DNA of 64,000 nt from Aquificota bacterium (GTDB lineage Bacteria > Thermosulfidibacterota > Thermosulfidibacteria > Thermosulfidibacterales > B14-G1). The notes under the pieces were generated by a model. The model saw only the letters and a list, made by a program, of their open reading frames with translations. It made no database searches and was not told the DNA's origin. Both the position numbers and the translations under genes were made by a program. Of the stretch, positions 29,322-38,421 are shown in pieces. Within the stretch, counting starts at the first letter, position 1; each line of letters opens with the position of its first letter. The stretch covers positions 41,540 to 105,539 of the forward strand of contig WFSL01000010.1 in the NCBI GenBank assembly GCA_015486015.1, written 5' to 3'.

Positions 29322-31010
29322 ATGAAACTTTTTGATTCTAAAGCCATAAGCGAGATCAGAGGGGATATTCAACACTGGGAAGGGGCTACCTTGGCAAGGC
29401 TCTTAGAGAAAGCCCCTGAGCGCAAGCCCAAGTTTGAGACTTTCTCGGGGATAGAGATCAAGCGGGTCTATACCCCCGTTGAGCTGGAGGATTTTGACTA
29501 TAAAGAACGGCTGGGTTTACCTGGAGAGTACCCCATGACCAGGGGGGTTCAGCCCACCATGTACCGTGGTAGATTCTGGACCATGCGCCAGTATGCCGGT
29601 TTTGCTACAGCAGAAGAGTCTAACAGACGGTACAAGTACCTTTTGGAGCAAGGGCAGACGGGACTCTCCGTGGCGTTCGATCTACCTACCCAGATGGGTT
29701 ACGACTCAGACCATCCTATGGCTCATGGGGAAGTGGGCCGGGTGGGGGTGGCCATAGATTCTCTGGCAGACATGGAGATCCTCTTCGACGGCATCCCGTT
29801 GGATAGGGTTTCTACGTCCATGACCATCAATGCCACGGCCTCTATTTTGCTTGCCATGTATATAGCCGTGGCGGAAAAACAGGGGGTCCCTTCCGAGAAG
29901 CTCAGAGGCACAATCCAAAACGATATCCTTAAAGAGTATGTCGCCAGGGGGACCTATATCTTTCCCCCTGGGCCCTCCATGCGTATCATCACAGATATCT
30001 TTGCCTATTGCAAAGATCATGTGCCCAAGTGGAATCCCATTTCCATATCGGGTTACCATATTAGGGAAGCAGGCTCTACGGCTGTCCAGGAGGTGGCCTT
30101 CACCTTGGCCGATGGCATTGCTTATGTGGAAGCGGCCATCAAGGCGGGGCTCCATGTGGATGACTTTGCCCCCAGGCTCTCCTTCTTTTTTAACGCCCAT
30201 AATAACCTCTTAGAGGAGGTGGCCAAGTTCAGGGCCGCCAGGAGGATATGGGCCAGGATCATGAAGGAGCGTTTTGGTGCCAAGAAGCCACAATCGTGGA
30301 GGCTTAGGTTCCATACTCAGACGGCAGGGTGCACCCTCACGGCCCAGCAACCCGAGAACAACGTGGTGAGGGTGACTATTCAAGCCCTGGCCGCCGTTCT
30401 GGGTGGTACCCAGTCCCTCCACACCAACGCCCTGGACGAGGCCTTGGCCCTGCCTACGGCCAAGTCAGCCATGATAGCCTTGAGGACACAGCAAATCATC
30501 GCCTACGAATCTGGTGTGGCTGACACTGTAGACCTCATGGCGGGCTCCTATGCTGTAGAGAGCATGACAGAGGAGATTGAGAAGAGGGTACTTGAATACC
30601 TCAATAAGATAGATGAGATGGGTGGCATGATGGCGGCCATTGATGAGGGTTATGTTCAGAAGGAGATCCAGGATGCTGCCTATGCCTATCAACTTGCTAT
30701 AGACAAGAAGGAGCAGATCATTGTGGGGGTAAATGCCTTTCAGGTGGAGGAAGAAGGAGAGAAGAGGGAGATTCTAAAGATAGACCCTGCAGTGGAGGCC
30801 CGTCAGATAGAGCGGGTGAGGGATCTGCGCCAGAGGCGGGACAACGCCAAGGTGGAGAAGGCATTAGAAGAGGTAAAACGTGTAGCCAAGGATGGGGGCA
30901 ACGTTATGTTCCCCATCCTGGATGCTGTTAGGGTCTATGCCACCCTGGGCGAGATTTCCGGGGCCATGAGGGAGGTCTTCGGCGAGTACAAGGAGAAGGT
31001 GATCTTATAG
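29322..31010 (+). CDS. Methylmalonyl-CoA mutase, large (catalytic) subunit
   Basis: Catalytic barrel subunit of about 562 residues. Seen: [50 protein letters not shown] and [19 protein letters not shown]. The protein ends before any cobalamin-binding domain, so this is the split form that needs a separate B12-binding small subunit, which is not in the window. The start ATG 29322 has GGAGG nine bases upstream. In the operon it converts the product of propionyl-CoA carboxylation, after epimerisation, to succinyl-CoA. The epimerase and MeaB chaperone genes are also absent here. Confidence 0.93.
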   Translation: MKLFDSKAISEIRGDIQHWEGATLARLLEKAPERKPKFETFSGIEIKRVYTPVELEDFDYKERLGLPGEYPMTRGVQPTMYRGRFWTMRQYAGFATAEESNRRYKYLLEQGQTGLSVAFDLPTQMGYDSDHPMAHGEVGRVGVAIDSLADMEILFDGIPLDRVSTSMTINATASILLAMYIAVAEKQGVPSEKLRGTIQNDILKEYVARGTYIFPPGPSMRIITDIFAYCKDHVPKWNPISISGYHIREAGSTAVQEVAFTLADGIAYVEAAIKAGLHVDDFAPRLSFFFNAHNNLLEEVAKFRAARRIWARIMKERFGAKKPQSWRLRFHTQTAGCTLTAQQPENNVVRVTIQALAAVLGGTQSLHTNALDEALALPTAKSAMIALRTQQIIAYESGVADTVDLMAGSYAVESMTEEIEKRVLEYLNKIDEMGGMMAAIDEGYVQKEIQDAAYAYQLAIDKKEQIIVGVNAFQVEEEGEKREILKIDPAVEARQIERVRDLRQRRDNAKVEKALEEVKRVAKDGGNVMFPILDAVRVYATLGEISGAMREVFGEYKEKVIL

Positions 31011-31105
31011 GTTTTACATGGGGAATCCGGCTTTGGGTTTATCACAGCTGCTAATCCCTTGTAAAATTTACTCAAAGTATCTAAGTGTGGTTGTGGGGGA
31101 AGAGA

Positions 31106-31927
31106 ATGAAGTCAAAAAAGGTCAAGGTGTTATTTGTCATTCTTTGCCTGGTGATTTTGGGAATTTTTATTATTGTAATACACTTCTTGGTTAGTTGCCA
31201 TCCTCCTTTGAAGGAGATCTCTAAGGCGAGGGCGTTGTTGATGGAGGCTCAAAAAGCAGGGGCCCAGAGGTATGCCCCCGAAAGGTATAGGGAAGCAGAG
31301 AACCTCTTGGCCCAGGTCCAGGCGGAGGCCAAAACCCAATGTAAAAAATCATGGGAAACCGTTAAATTGGCCCAGCAAAAGGCCCGAGAAGCCAAAGAGG
31401 ATGCTCTTAAGGGCAAAGCCCAAGCAAAGGTAGCGGCCCTTAAAGCCATCCATGCGGCCCAGGAAGCCTTGAAAGAGGCCAGGGAGGCTGGAGCACCTCA
31501 GTATGCCCCTGACCTCTACAGGGAGGCAGAAAACCTGCTGAAAAAGAGCCAGGAGGACTATCGGGGAGAGAACTATATTGGGAGTAAGGAGGAGGCTAAC
31601 AGGTCTGCCCAACTGGCCCTGAAAGCCAAAGAGACAGCTATAGAGGTGAAGGAAGAGCTGGCCAGAAGGCAGAGAGCAGAACCCACTACCTATGTGGTCA
31701 AAAGGGGGGAGTGTCTCTGGATCATTTCGAGTTATCCCCAAATTTACGGAGATCCCTTTTTATGGCCCCTCATCTACTGGGCCAACAAGGTTCAGATTCA
31801 CGATCCGGACCTCATCTATCCTGGTCAGGAATTTGTGATACCAAGGAACTTCTCTCATAGGGAAAGGGATAGAGCCGTTTGTTTCTCCAAGCACAGGGGC
31901 CCCTGGTCCCTCTTTGATGGAAAATGA
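31106..31927 (+). CDS. LysM-domain lipoprotein with duplicated helical repeat
   Basis: A 273-residue envelope protein. The N-terminus has a hydrophobic signal ending in FLVSC, a plausible lipobox. Two repeats follow: GAQRYAPERYREAENLLAQ and, about 80 residues later, GAPQYAPDLYREAENLLKKS, in Ala/Glu/Lys-rich helices. A C-terminal LysM (about 200-250; TYVVKRGECLWIISSYPQIYG and PDLIYPGQEFVIP) should bind peptidoglycan. ATG 31106 has GGGGGAAGAGA upstream. No link to the preceding mutase is evident. Confidence 0.82.
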   Translation: MKSKKVKVLFVILCLVILGIFIIVIHFLVSCHPPLKEISKARALLMEAQKAGAQRYAPERYREAENLLAQVQAEAKTQCKKSWETVKLAQQKAREAKEDALKGKAQAKVAALKAIHAAQEALKEAREAGAPQYAPDLYREAENLLKKSQEDYRGENYIGSKEEANRSAQLALKAKETAIEVKEELARRQRAEPTTYVVKRGECLWIISSYPQIYGDPFLWPLIYWANKVQIHDPDLIYPGQEFVIPRNFSHRERDRAVCFSKHRGPWSLFDGK

Positions 31928-31987
31928 AGAGAGGGAAAGGGCTTTCTTGTTCTAAAGGTTTTTTAAAATCCAAAATTACCCATAGAT

Positions 31988-32024
31988 TCAGTTCCTTGGG
32001 TGAACTGAGCCAATTCTTTGGCTC
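31988..32024. repeat. Tandem stem-loops in the lysM-kdsB gap
   Basis: Two perfect 7-bp hairpins that share two bases: TCAGTTC (31988-31994)/GAACTGA (32002-32008) and GAGCCAA (32007-32013)/TTGGCTC (32018-32024). They lie 60 bases after the LysM gene. There is no clean T tract, so termination, attenuation or an mRNA 3' stabiliser are all possible. The rest of the 231-base gap holds no recognisable gene. Confidence 0.4.
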
Positions 32025-32121
32025 TTACTGATTAGAACCCTCGGCAAGGCATGTGTGAGGTGGTTAAAGGGAATGGTTTTCCAGGGGCGCTTGGAGCTAT
32101 GAGGAGTCTTTAATGGCACTC

Positions 32122-32151
32122 TTGACCTCCCCTGGGATAAATGGTTATTAG
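32122..32151 (+). promoter_or_regulatory. Candidate promoter close to kdsB start
   Basis: TTGACC (32122-32127), 18-base spacer, TATTAG (32146-32151). Transcription would begin at or next to the ATG at 32159, implying a leaderless mRNA. Confidence 0.35.
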
Positions 32152-32158
32152 CAGGTTC

Positions 32159-32887
32159 ATGAAGTTTATAGGTGTGATTCCTGCACGTATGGCTTCAAAG
32201 AGGCTGCCTGGCAAGGCCCTTAGGCGCATCCAAGGCAAGGCCTTGGTGCATCACGTATACGACAGGGCTCGGGAGGCACAGGAGCTGGACGATCTCATGG
32301 TGGCCACGGATTCTGATGAGATATACTCTTACTGTGTGGACCATGGCATAAAGGTGGTCATGACTTCCCCCCAACATCCCAGCGGAACCGATAGGATTTA
32401 CGAGGTGATGCAGAAGGTGGAAGGGGACGTGTTTGTCAATATCCAGGGGGATGAGCCCTTAGTGAGGAGGGAGCATATACGGAGGTTGATAGAGCCCTTT
32501 GAGGGGGGATCTGGCTTTGGGGTGAGTACTCTAAAGACACCCATCACCTCTGAGGATGCAAAGGACCCCAACAATGTGAAGGTGGTTACCGATGTGAACA
32601 ACAGGGCCCTGTATTTCTCCCGATGGCCTATACCCTACAACAGGGACAGGGAGTCCAATCCCACCTACTTTAAGCATCTCGGCTTTTACGCCTATACCCG
32701 GGAGGCCCTCTCTCGCTTTCATCACCTCCCCCAGTCTTCCCTGGAGCAGTGGGAGAAGCTGGAGCAGCTCCGCTTCCTTGAAAACGGGATCCCGATATGT
32801 GTGTTGGAGACCCCCTTCGACACCGTTGGGGTAGATACTGAGTCAGACCTGAGGAAGGTAGAAGAGATTCTATTGAGGGGGCTTTGA
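32159..32887 (+). CDS. kdsB: CMP-Kdo synthetase (3-deoxy-manno-octulosonate cytidylyltransferase)
   Basis: Activates Kdo for LPS inner-core assembly. It begins MKFIGVIPARMASKRLPGKAL and has VATDSDEI, SGTDRIYEV, VNIQGDEPLV, HLGFYAYTREAL and the C-terminal TPFDTVGVDTESDL, all KdsB signatures. The length is 242 residues from ATG 32159; an alternative ATG at 32141 adds six residues. Neither has a strong ribosome-binding site. It heads the envelope-sugar operon. Confidence 0.94.
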   Translation: MKFIGVIPARMASKRLPGKALRRIQGKALVHHVYDRAREAQELDDLMVATDSDEIYSYCVDHGIKVVMTSPQHPSGTDRIYEVMQKVEGDVFVNIQGDEPLVRREHIRRLIEPFEGGSGFGVSTLKTPITSEDAKDPNNVKVVTDVNNRALYFSRWPIPYNRDRESNPTYFKHLGFYAYTREALSRFHHLPQSSLEQWEKLEQLRFLENGIPICVLETPFDTVGVDTESDLRKVEEILLRGL

Positions 32888-32890
32888 TTC

Positions 32891-34198
32891 ATGGTGCTAT
32901 ACGACCTTGGGATGGGATTCTACTTTTTAGCCATGAGTCCGTACTTTCTTTATAAAGCCTTGTTTCAAGGGAAATATATAGGGCGAATACGTCAGGGACT
33001 GGGGCATTTGCCGGAGGAGCTGAGGGGTAACGGTTCACCTACCCTCTGGTTCCACAGTTGTTCCCTGGGTGAGACCTTGGCTGTTCAGCCTTTGGCCTTA
33101 GGAATCAACAAGAGGTTTCCATCCCTTAGGTTGGTCTTTTCTACCATCACCAACACGGGCCAGTACATTGCCAGGAAGAGGTTCTCCAAGTTTGGCGGGG
33201 TCTTCTATTTTCCCTTTGACTTCTCCTTTTCTGTGAGGAGGGCTTTGGAGCACGTGAAACCCCATATGGTGGTGGTGCTTGAGACAGAGATCTGGCCCAA
33301 CTTCGTCCTTGAATGCAAGAGAAAAGGGGTGAAGGTGCTGTGGGCCAACGGTAGGATGTCAGAAAAGGCCCATAAGAGGTATATGAAGGTCAAGGGTTTC
33401 TTGAGGCCGGTGTTAGAGATGGTGGATTTCTTTGTGATGAAGTCGGAAGAGGATGCAGAGAGGTTCATATCTGTGGGTGCCCCGCCGGATAGGGTGGCGG
33501 TTTCTGGCAACATAAAGTATGATCGTGACATAGTGGAGAAGGGGATCTTGGATGAGATAGCAAAGAGGCTGGACGCTGTTTTTCACTTTTCTGCAGAGCC
33601 CATGCTTATTGTTGTGGGCAGTACTGGGCCAGGGGAAGAGGAGGTGATACTGGAGGCCTTTTTAAGGGTGAAGGCCCAGCCTGGTATGGAGATGGCCAGA
33701 CTCGTTCTTGCTCCCAGGCATCCTGAGCGCTTTGACGAGGTGGCCAGGCTAATCGAGAGGTACGGGATTCCGTATGCAAGGAGGTCCACGTGTCAGGAGG
33801 GTAACATCGGAGCAGATGTGTTTCTGCTGGACTCCATAGGAGAACTTGCTGCGCTTTATCGTTTTGCCAGGGTAGTATTTGTAGGTGGGACCATTGGGGA
33901 TTATGGGGGCCATAGCGTGATAGAGCCAGCGGTATTTCGCAGGCCCATAACTGTGGGGCCTCACATGGAGAATTGGGGAGAGGTGGTGGAGGACTTTGGT
34001 AAGGCGGAGGCTATGATCCAAATCGGCAATGGGTCAAGAGAGGAGATAGTTAAAGAGTTAGGGGATGTGTGGTTCAAACTCTTGAGGGACAAGGGTCTTT
34101 GTGAGGAACTTGGGACCCGGGCAGAGGAGGTAGTGAACAGGAACAGGGGTGCCATTCGGGCCACCTTAGAGCAGATAGAAAGGGTGCTCTCTGCCTGA
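32891..34198 (+). CDS. waaA: Kdo transferase (3-deoxy-D-manno-octulosonic-acid transferase)
   Basis: GT30 transferase adding Kdo to lipid A precursor at the inner membrane. The N-terminal hydrophobic anchor is followed by IGRIRQGLGHLPEEL, WFHSCSLGETLAVQPL (acceptor-side Gly-Glu motif), TTITNTGQ-like FSTITNTGQ, ETEIWPN and the CMP-side GGTIGDYGGHSVIEPAV. The 435 residues are normal. It follows kdsB by 3 bases. Confidence 0.94.
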   Translation: MVLYDLGMGFYFLAMSPYFLYKALFQGKYIGRIRQGLGHLPEELRGNGSPTLWFHSCSLGETLAVQPLALGINKRFPSLRLVFSTITNTGQYIARKRFSKFGGVFYFPFDFSFSVRRALEHVKPHMVVVLETEIWPNFVLECKRKGVKVLWANGRMSEKAHKRYMKVKGFLRPVLEMVDFFVMKSEEDAERFISVGAPPDRVAVSGNIKYDRDIVEKGILDEIAKRLDAVFHFSAEPMLIVVGSTGPGEEEVILEAFLRVKAQPGMEMARLVLAPRHPERFDEVARLIERYGIPYARRSTCQEGNIGADVFLLDSIGELAALYRFARVVFVGGTIGDYGGHSVIEPAVFRRPITVGPHMENWGEVVEDFGKAEAMIQIGNGSREEIVKELGDVWFKLLRDKGLCEELGTRAEEVVNRNRGAIRATLEQIERVLSA

Positions 34199-34216
34199 CC
34201 CAGTGCGGAGGGGAAG

Positions 34217-34828
34217 ATGGAGTTATTCATTGAGCACTTCCTTGATCAGGTGAAGAGGAGCGTTGAAGGGATCTCAGTGGAGGAGATAAGGTCTGCGGTA
34301 GAGCTCCTCCTGGAGGTAAGAGGGGCAGGTGGCAAGGTTTTTATCATGGGTAACGGGGGCTCTGCCTCTACCGCTTCTCATTTTGCATGTGACTTGGCCA
34401 AATGGCCCAATGTGGGAAATGCTCCAAGGTTCAAGGTGATGAGTCTTACGGACAATTTGCCCCTTATTACCGGGTTGATAAATGATTGTGGCTTCAAGTC
34501 GGTTTTTTCTGAACAGCTCCGGGCATGGCTGGGACCTGGGGACCTGTTAATAGGGATATCTGTCCATGGTGGGGTGGGAGAGGGAGATGCGGGTCCGTGG
34601 TCTCCCAATTTTTCTGAAGCCTTAAGGTTGGCCAAAGAAAGGGGTGCCAAGATTTTAGGTATAAGTGGGTTTGATGGGGGGTTATTGAGGGAGATGGCCG
34701 ATGTGTGCATCTTGGTTCCCGTGGGGGACCCTGAAATAGGCATCCCCCTGGTAGAGGGTCTTCATGTCGTGCTCCACCACCTCATCTGTGCAACGTTGAG
34801 GGAGTTAAACTCCAAGGGTTTTGTATGA
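34217..34828 (+). CDS. SIS-domain phosphosugar isomerase, GmhA-like
   Basis: A 203-residue SIS protein with MGNGGSASTASHFACDL as in GmhA, the sedoheptulose-7-phosphate isomerase of heptose synthesis. Two features are atypical. The second SIS loop is expanded (GISVHGGVGEGDAGPWSPN instead of a short STSGNSPN-type loop). Metal-site positions differ from E. coli GmhA as I recall it: Glu65 is Asp and Gln172 is Val, while both His remain. It could be a divergent GmhA or an isomerase for another ketose phosphate. It overlaps the transketolase gene by 4 bases. Confidence 0.8.
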   Translation: MELFIEHFLDQVKRSVEGISVEEIRSAVELLLEVRGAGGKVFIMGNGGSASTASHFACDLAKWPNVGNAPRFKVMSLTDNLPLITGLINDCGFKSVFSEQLRAWLGPGDLLIGISVHGGVGEGDAGPWSPNFSEALRLAKERGAKILGISGFDGGLLREMADVCILVPVGDPEIGIPLVEGLHVVLHHLICATLRELNSKGFV

Positions 34829-35667
34829 TCATGGAAGAGGGGACCGTCCAGTATATAGAGGACATGGCCCATAAGCTTAGGTTGCATGCCCTAAGAATGG
34901 TTTATGAGAGGAGATATGGCCATATTGGCGGTTGTTTCTCGTTGGCGGAGATCCTTTCGTGTCTTTACTTCCATTTCTTACGTATTGACCCGCAAAATCC
35001 GGACTGGGAGGAAAGGGACAGGCTAATTCTCTCCAAGGGGCATGCTGCCCCCATTTACTATGCCGCTTTGGCAGAGAGGGGGTATTTCTCCGTGAAGGAG
35101 CTTGACACCTTTGCCACAGGGGGTTCCTTCCTGGAGGGGCATCCGGACATGCGGGCTCCCGGTGTGGACATGTCCAGTGGTTCTTTGGGCATGGGGTTAT
35201 CTGTAGGGGTGGGAATGGCCATGGGGGCGAAGCTCTTGGGCAAGGGTTTCCTCACTTATGTGATCTTAGGGGATGGTGAGATTCAAGAGGGTCAGGTATG
35301 GGAGGCCATGTTGGTGGCTGTGAGGTACAGGTTGGATAATCTCATAGCGATTGTGGACTACAACAAGCACCAACTCATGGACAGGATAGACCGAACCCTT
35401 CCATTGGAGCCGTTGAGGGAGAAATGGGTGGCCTTCAACTGGGAGGTGTTTGAGGCTGATGGTCACGATGTGGAGGCCCTTGTGGACACCATTGGCAGGG
35501 CCATCAAGGTGAATGGCAGACCCTCTGTGGTGATAGCTCATACAGTGAAAGGCAAGGGGGTCTCTTTCATGGAGGGTTTACCTGAGTGGCATAATAAGGT
35601 GCCCACTGGTGAGGAGTATCGGGAAGCTAAAGCTGAACTTTCCAGGAAGGTTTTTTCAAACGAATGA
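34825..35667 (+). CDS. Transketolase, N-terminal (TPP-binding) subunit
   Basis: First half of a split transketolase, 280 residues. Seen: RYGHIGGCFSLAEIL, the LSKGHAAPIYYAAL stretch, SSGSLGMGLSVGVGMA, and the TPP motif GDGEIQEGQVWEA...DYNK. The next gene encodes the other half. Split transketolases occur in archaea and many bacteria. Inside an LPS-sugar operon its likely job is making sedoheptulose-7-phosphate or a related ketose; that is inference. Confidence 0.92.
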   Translation: MIMEEGTVQYIEDMAHKLRLHALRMVYERRYGHIGGCFSLAEILSCLYFHFLRIDPQNPDWEERDRLILSKGHAAPIYYAALAERGYFSVKELDTFATGGSFLEGHPDMRAPGVDMSSGSLGMGLSVGVGMAMGAKLLGKGFLTYVILGDGEIQEGQVWEAMLVAVRYRLDNLIAIVDYNKHQLMDRIDRTLPLEPLREKWVAFNWEVFEADGHDVEALVDTIGRAIKVNGRPSVVIAHTVKGKGVSFMEGLPEWHNKVPTGEEYREAKAELSRKVFSNE

Positions 35668-35676
35668 GGAGCGAAT

Positions 35677-36660
35677 ATGAGCAATAGGCTGATGAGGGAA
35701 GTGTTTGGGGAAACGCTGTTACAGTTAGGCAAAAAGGACCCCCGCATTGTAGTCCTCGATGCCGATATGGGTAGGTCTACGAAGGCTTCGAAGTTCTCTG
35801 AGCTCTTTCCAGACAGGTTTTTTCAGATGGGGGTGGCAGAGCAAAACATGGTAGGGGTGGCTTCGGGGCTGGCATCGGTAGGGCTTGTACCATTTGTGGT
35901 AAGCTTTGCCGCATTCATAAAGAGGGCCTTGGACCAGATCAGGGTTCTCATTGCCCAACCAGGGTTAAACGCCAAGATTGTAGGTGCTTACAGCGGGTTC
36001 TCCTCCAGTAGGTCTGGGAAGAGTCACCATGCCATTCAAGACATGGCTATTATGCGTTCCATGCCCAACATGTGGGTGGTGTCCCCTGTAGATATCTTAG
36101 AGCTAAGGGCTGTGATGGAGGTGATAGCGGAGCATGTAGGCCCTGTCTATCTTAGGCTGATCAGGGGACCCAGCCCTGTGGTTACTACAGAGGGTACCCC
36201 TTTGCATCCAGGAAGAGGTGTGGTGTTAAGGAAGGGTAAGGATGTGGCCATCATGAGTACAGGGATAGAGACGGTGAGGGCTGTGGAGGCCGTCCGGGTC
36301 CTGGAATCCAATGGCGTGGATGCTTATCTATTGCACCTCCCTTGGGTCAAGCCCTTGGACAAGGAGGCAGTGGTTGAGGCAGCTTCACTCACGGGTGCGG
36401 TGGTGGTGGCTGAGGAGCATAACCTTATAGGGGGGTTGGGGAGTGCGGTAGCAGAGGTGCTTGGAGAGGAGCTTCCTACACCCATAAAAAGGGTGGGAAT
36501 TCCAGACATGTATGCGGACTCTGACTCCGAAGAAGATCTGGCAGAAGAATGTGATATTGGGGTCTCCAGCGTGGTCTCTGCCGTATACCAGATGCTGGAC
36601 AAGAAGAACCGGAGGGGCCGTTACCTGCTTGAACCCTGTTCCTCCGGCAAGGAGGGCTGA
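35677..36660 (+). CDS. Transketolase, C-terminal subunit
   Basis: Second half of the split transketolase, 327 residues. It starts with a pyrimidine-binding domain (LDADMGRSTKASKF, GVAEQNMVGVASGLAS with the catalytic Glu) and ends with a transketolase-C domain (DVAIMSTGIETVRAVEA, VVVAEEHNLIGGLGSAVAE). It follows the N-subunit by 9 bases and its stop overlaps the next gene by one base. Confidence 0.92.
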   Translation: MSNRLMREVFGETLLQLGKKDPRIVVLDADMGRSTKASKFSELFPDRFFQMGVAEQNMVGVASGLASVGLVPFVVSFAAFIKRALDQIRVLIAQPGLNAKIVGAYSGFSSSRSGKSHHAIQDMAIMRSMPNMWVVSPVDILELRAVMEVIAEHVGPVYLRLIRGPSPVVTTEGTPLHPGRGVVLRKGKDVAIMSTGIETVRAVEAVRVLESNGVDAYLLHLPWVKPLDKEAVVEAASLTGAVVVAEEHNLIGGLGSAVAEVLGEELPTPIKRVGIPDMYADSDSEEDLAEECDIGVSSVVSAVYQMLDKKNRRGRYLLEPCSSGKEG

Positions 36661-37676
36661 TGCCAAGATTTAGGGTAATGGCCACCCTGAGACATGAGGA
36701 CTATCCCTTGCAAACGGAGCGGGAGAGATTCTCTGGTCTGGACTGTGTACTGGATTCTCGGGTGGTAAGGGGAGAAGAAGATACCATCAGGTACTGTGCC
36801 GGGGCCCACATTATACTTACCCCAGTGGGTGGTGGGGTCTTTTCGAGGAACGTGTTGGACAGGCTTAGGGACTGCCTCGCCATCATAAGATACGGTGTGG
36901 GGCTGGATGGGATTGATGTAAAGGGGGCCACTGAGTTGGGCATAATCGTGGCCCATGTCCCCGATTTTTGCACCGATGAGGTCTCCACGCATACCATCAT
37001 GCTCATCCTTGCATGTTGGAGAAAGCTCATCCCACTCTCTAACAAGGTGAGGGAAGGGGTATGGTCTTATCGCCCCTATAAACCTATCTATAGGCTATCT
37101 GGTAAGACCCTGGGACTTATTTCCTTTGGAAGGGTGGCACGGGCAGTGGCAATTAAGGCCAAGGCCTTGGGGCTGAAAGTGGTGGCATATGATCCCTATG
37201 TTGATCCTAAGGTTATGGGTGATCTGGGCGTGAAGCCTCTTCCCTTTGAAGAGTTGTTGAAGGTGTCTAACATTGTTTCTGTTCATGCCCCTGCCACGGA
37301 GGAGACGTACCATATGATTAGCGACCGAGAGTTGGGGATGATGCAGCCTGGCGCTATACTCGTGAATACCAGTAGGGGGGCTGTAGTGGATGAGTTGGCA
37401 CTATATAGGGCTCTTATGTCAGGGGCTATCGCTGCTGCTGGATTGGATGTATTGGAGGTGGAGCCTCCCGATTTTTCCAGTCCCTTGTTTGCTCTTGAGA
37501 ACGTAGTGGTTACGCCGCATTGCGCATTCTATTCTGAGGAGTCTCTCCATGAACTTCACTCTCGAGTGGCAGAGGCGGCTGTGGAAGTAATGAGGGGTAA
37601 AGTGCCTTCCAACACTGTGAATGTAGAGGTGATGAAGAAGGCGAGGCTGTTTCATAGAGGGGGAGAAGATGGGTAG
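36660..37676 (+). CDS. D-2-hydroxyacid dehydrogenase family protein
   Basis: A 338-residue NAD-dependent dehydrogenase in the SerA/CtBP group. The Rossmann segment is LGLISFGRVARAVA, and the catalytic Arg, Glu and His are in NTSRGAVVDE, LEVEPPD and VVTPHCAFYS. The substrate is unknown. In this sugar operon it may act on an aldonate or ketose-derived acid, parallel to erythronate-4-phosphate dehydrogenase, but nothing in the sequence proves this. It overlaps the SDR gene by 8 bases. Confidence 0.87.
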   Translation: MPRFRVMATLRHEDYPLQTERERFSGLDCVLDSRVVRGEEDTIRYCAGAHIILTPVGGGVFSRNVLDRLRDCLAIIRYGVGLDGIDVKGATELGIIVAHVPDFCTDEVSTHTIMLILACWRKLIPLSNKVREGVWSYRPYKPIYRLSGKTLGLISFGRVARAVAIKAKALGLKVVAYDPYVDPKVMGDLGVKPLPFEELLKVSNIVSVHAPATEETYHMISDRELGMMQPGAILVNTSRGAVVDELALYRALMSGAIAAAGLDVLEVEPPDFSSPLFALENVVVTPHCAFYSEESLHELHSRVAEAAVEVMRGKVPSNTVNVEVMKKARLFHRGGEDG

Positions 37677-38421
37677 ATTGGATGATCTTGTTGCACTGGT
37701 GACGGGGGCAGGCCATGGTATAGGAAGAAGCATTGCCAGGGCTTTTGGTAGAGAGAGGGCCATAGTTGTGGTGACGGATATGGAGCTGGATAGTGCTCGT
37801 TCAGTCACTGAGGAGATAAAGGAGGAGGGTGGCCGCGCTGTTTGTTATGAGATGGACATAAGAGAGATGGAGCAAGTAGACTCTGTAGTCTCTGAGTTGA
37901 TCGAGAAGTTTGGCAGAATAGATGTGCTGGTAAACAATGCTGGTGTTGTGAAATCTTCAGATTTTATAGAAATTGGTGAGGATCTCTTTAGTTGGGTGGT
38001 TGATACTAATCTTAAGGGCACCCTGTTTACTTCCCAAAGGGTAGTGAAGGAAATGATGAGACAGGGTGGAGGGAAAATAGTGAATATCTCTTCCATATTG
38101 GAGGAAGTTGGGACTCCCCGGCAGGTTCATTATTCCATGACCAAGGGTGGAATAAGGTCTCTTACTAAGTGCATGGCTGTGGAACTTGCCCCCTATAATA
38201 TCCTTGTTAATGCTGTGGCTCCAGGAATAATAGATACCAGGATAAACAAACGCCTCCTCTCTGATCCAAAGAGGAGGGAAGAGACCATGAATAGGATCCC
38301 CCTCCGCAGGCCCGGCAACCCAGATGAGGTTGCGGGAGCCGTAGTGTTTTTGGCCTCTCATGAGGCCTCGTACATTACAGGGATAACTATCTTTGTGGAT
38401 GGTGGGCTCACTGCCTACTAA
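37669..38421 (+). CDS. Short-chain dehydrogenase/reductase (FabG-like SDR)
   Basis: A classical 250-residue SDR. The cofactor loop TGAGHGIG is at 12-19 and NNAG at 90-93; the catalytic Ser142, Tyr155 and Lys159 are in NISSI and HYSMTKGG. VAPGIIDTRINK and the C-terminal GITIFVDGG are typical. Asp at the end of beta-2 (VVVTDME) suggests NAD(H) rather than NADP(H). The context argues for a sugar or polyol substrate instead of fatty acids. The glycosyltransferase start lies inside its 3' end. Confidence 0.88.
   Translation: MGRLDDLVALVTGAGHGIGRSIARAFGRERAIVVVTDMELDSARSVTEEIKEEGGRAVCYEMDIREMEQVDSVVSELIEKFGRIDVLVNNAGVVKSSDFIEIGEDLFSWVVDTNLKGTLFTSQRVVKEMMRQGGGKIVNISSILEEVGTPRQVHYSMTKGGIRSLTKCMAVELAPYNILVNAVAPGIIDTRINKRLLSDPKRREETMNRIPLRRPGNPDEVAGAVVFLASHEASYITGITIFVDGGLTAY

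Noticed and set aside
29314..29325. Minimal upstream frame ATG-ATT-CTA-TGA before the mutase start
   Set aside because: Three codons only; probably chance, although it overlaps the mutase ATG.
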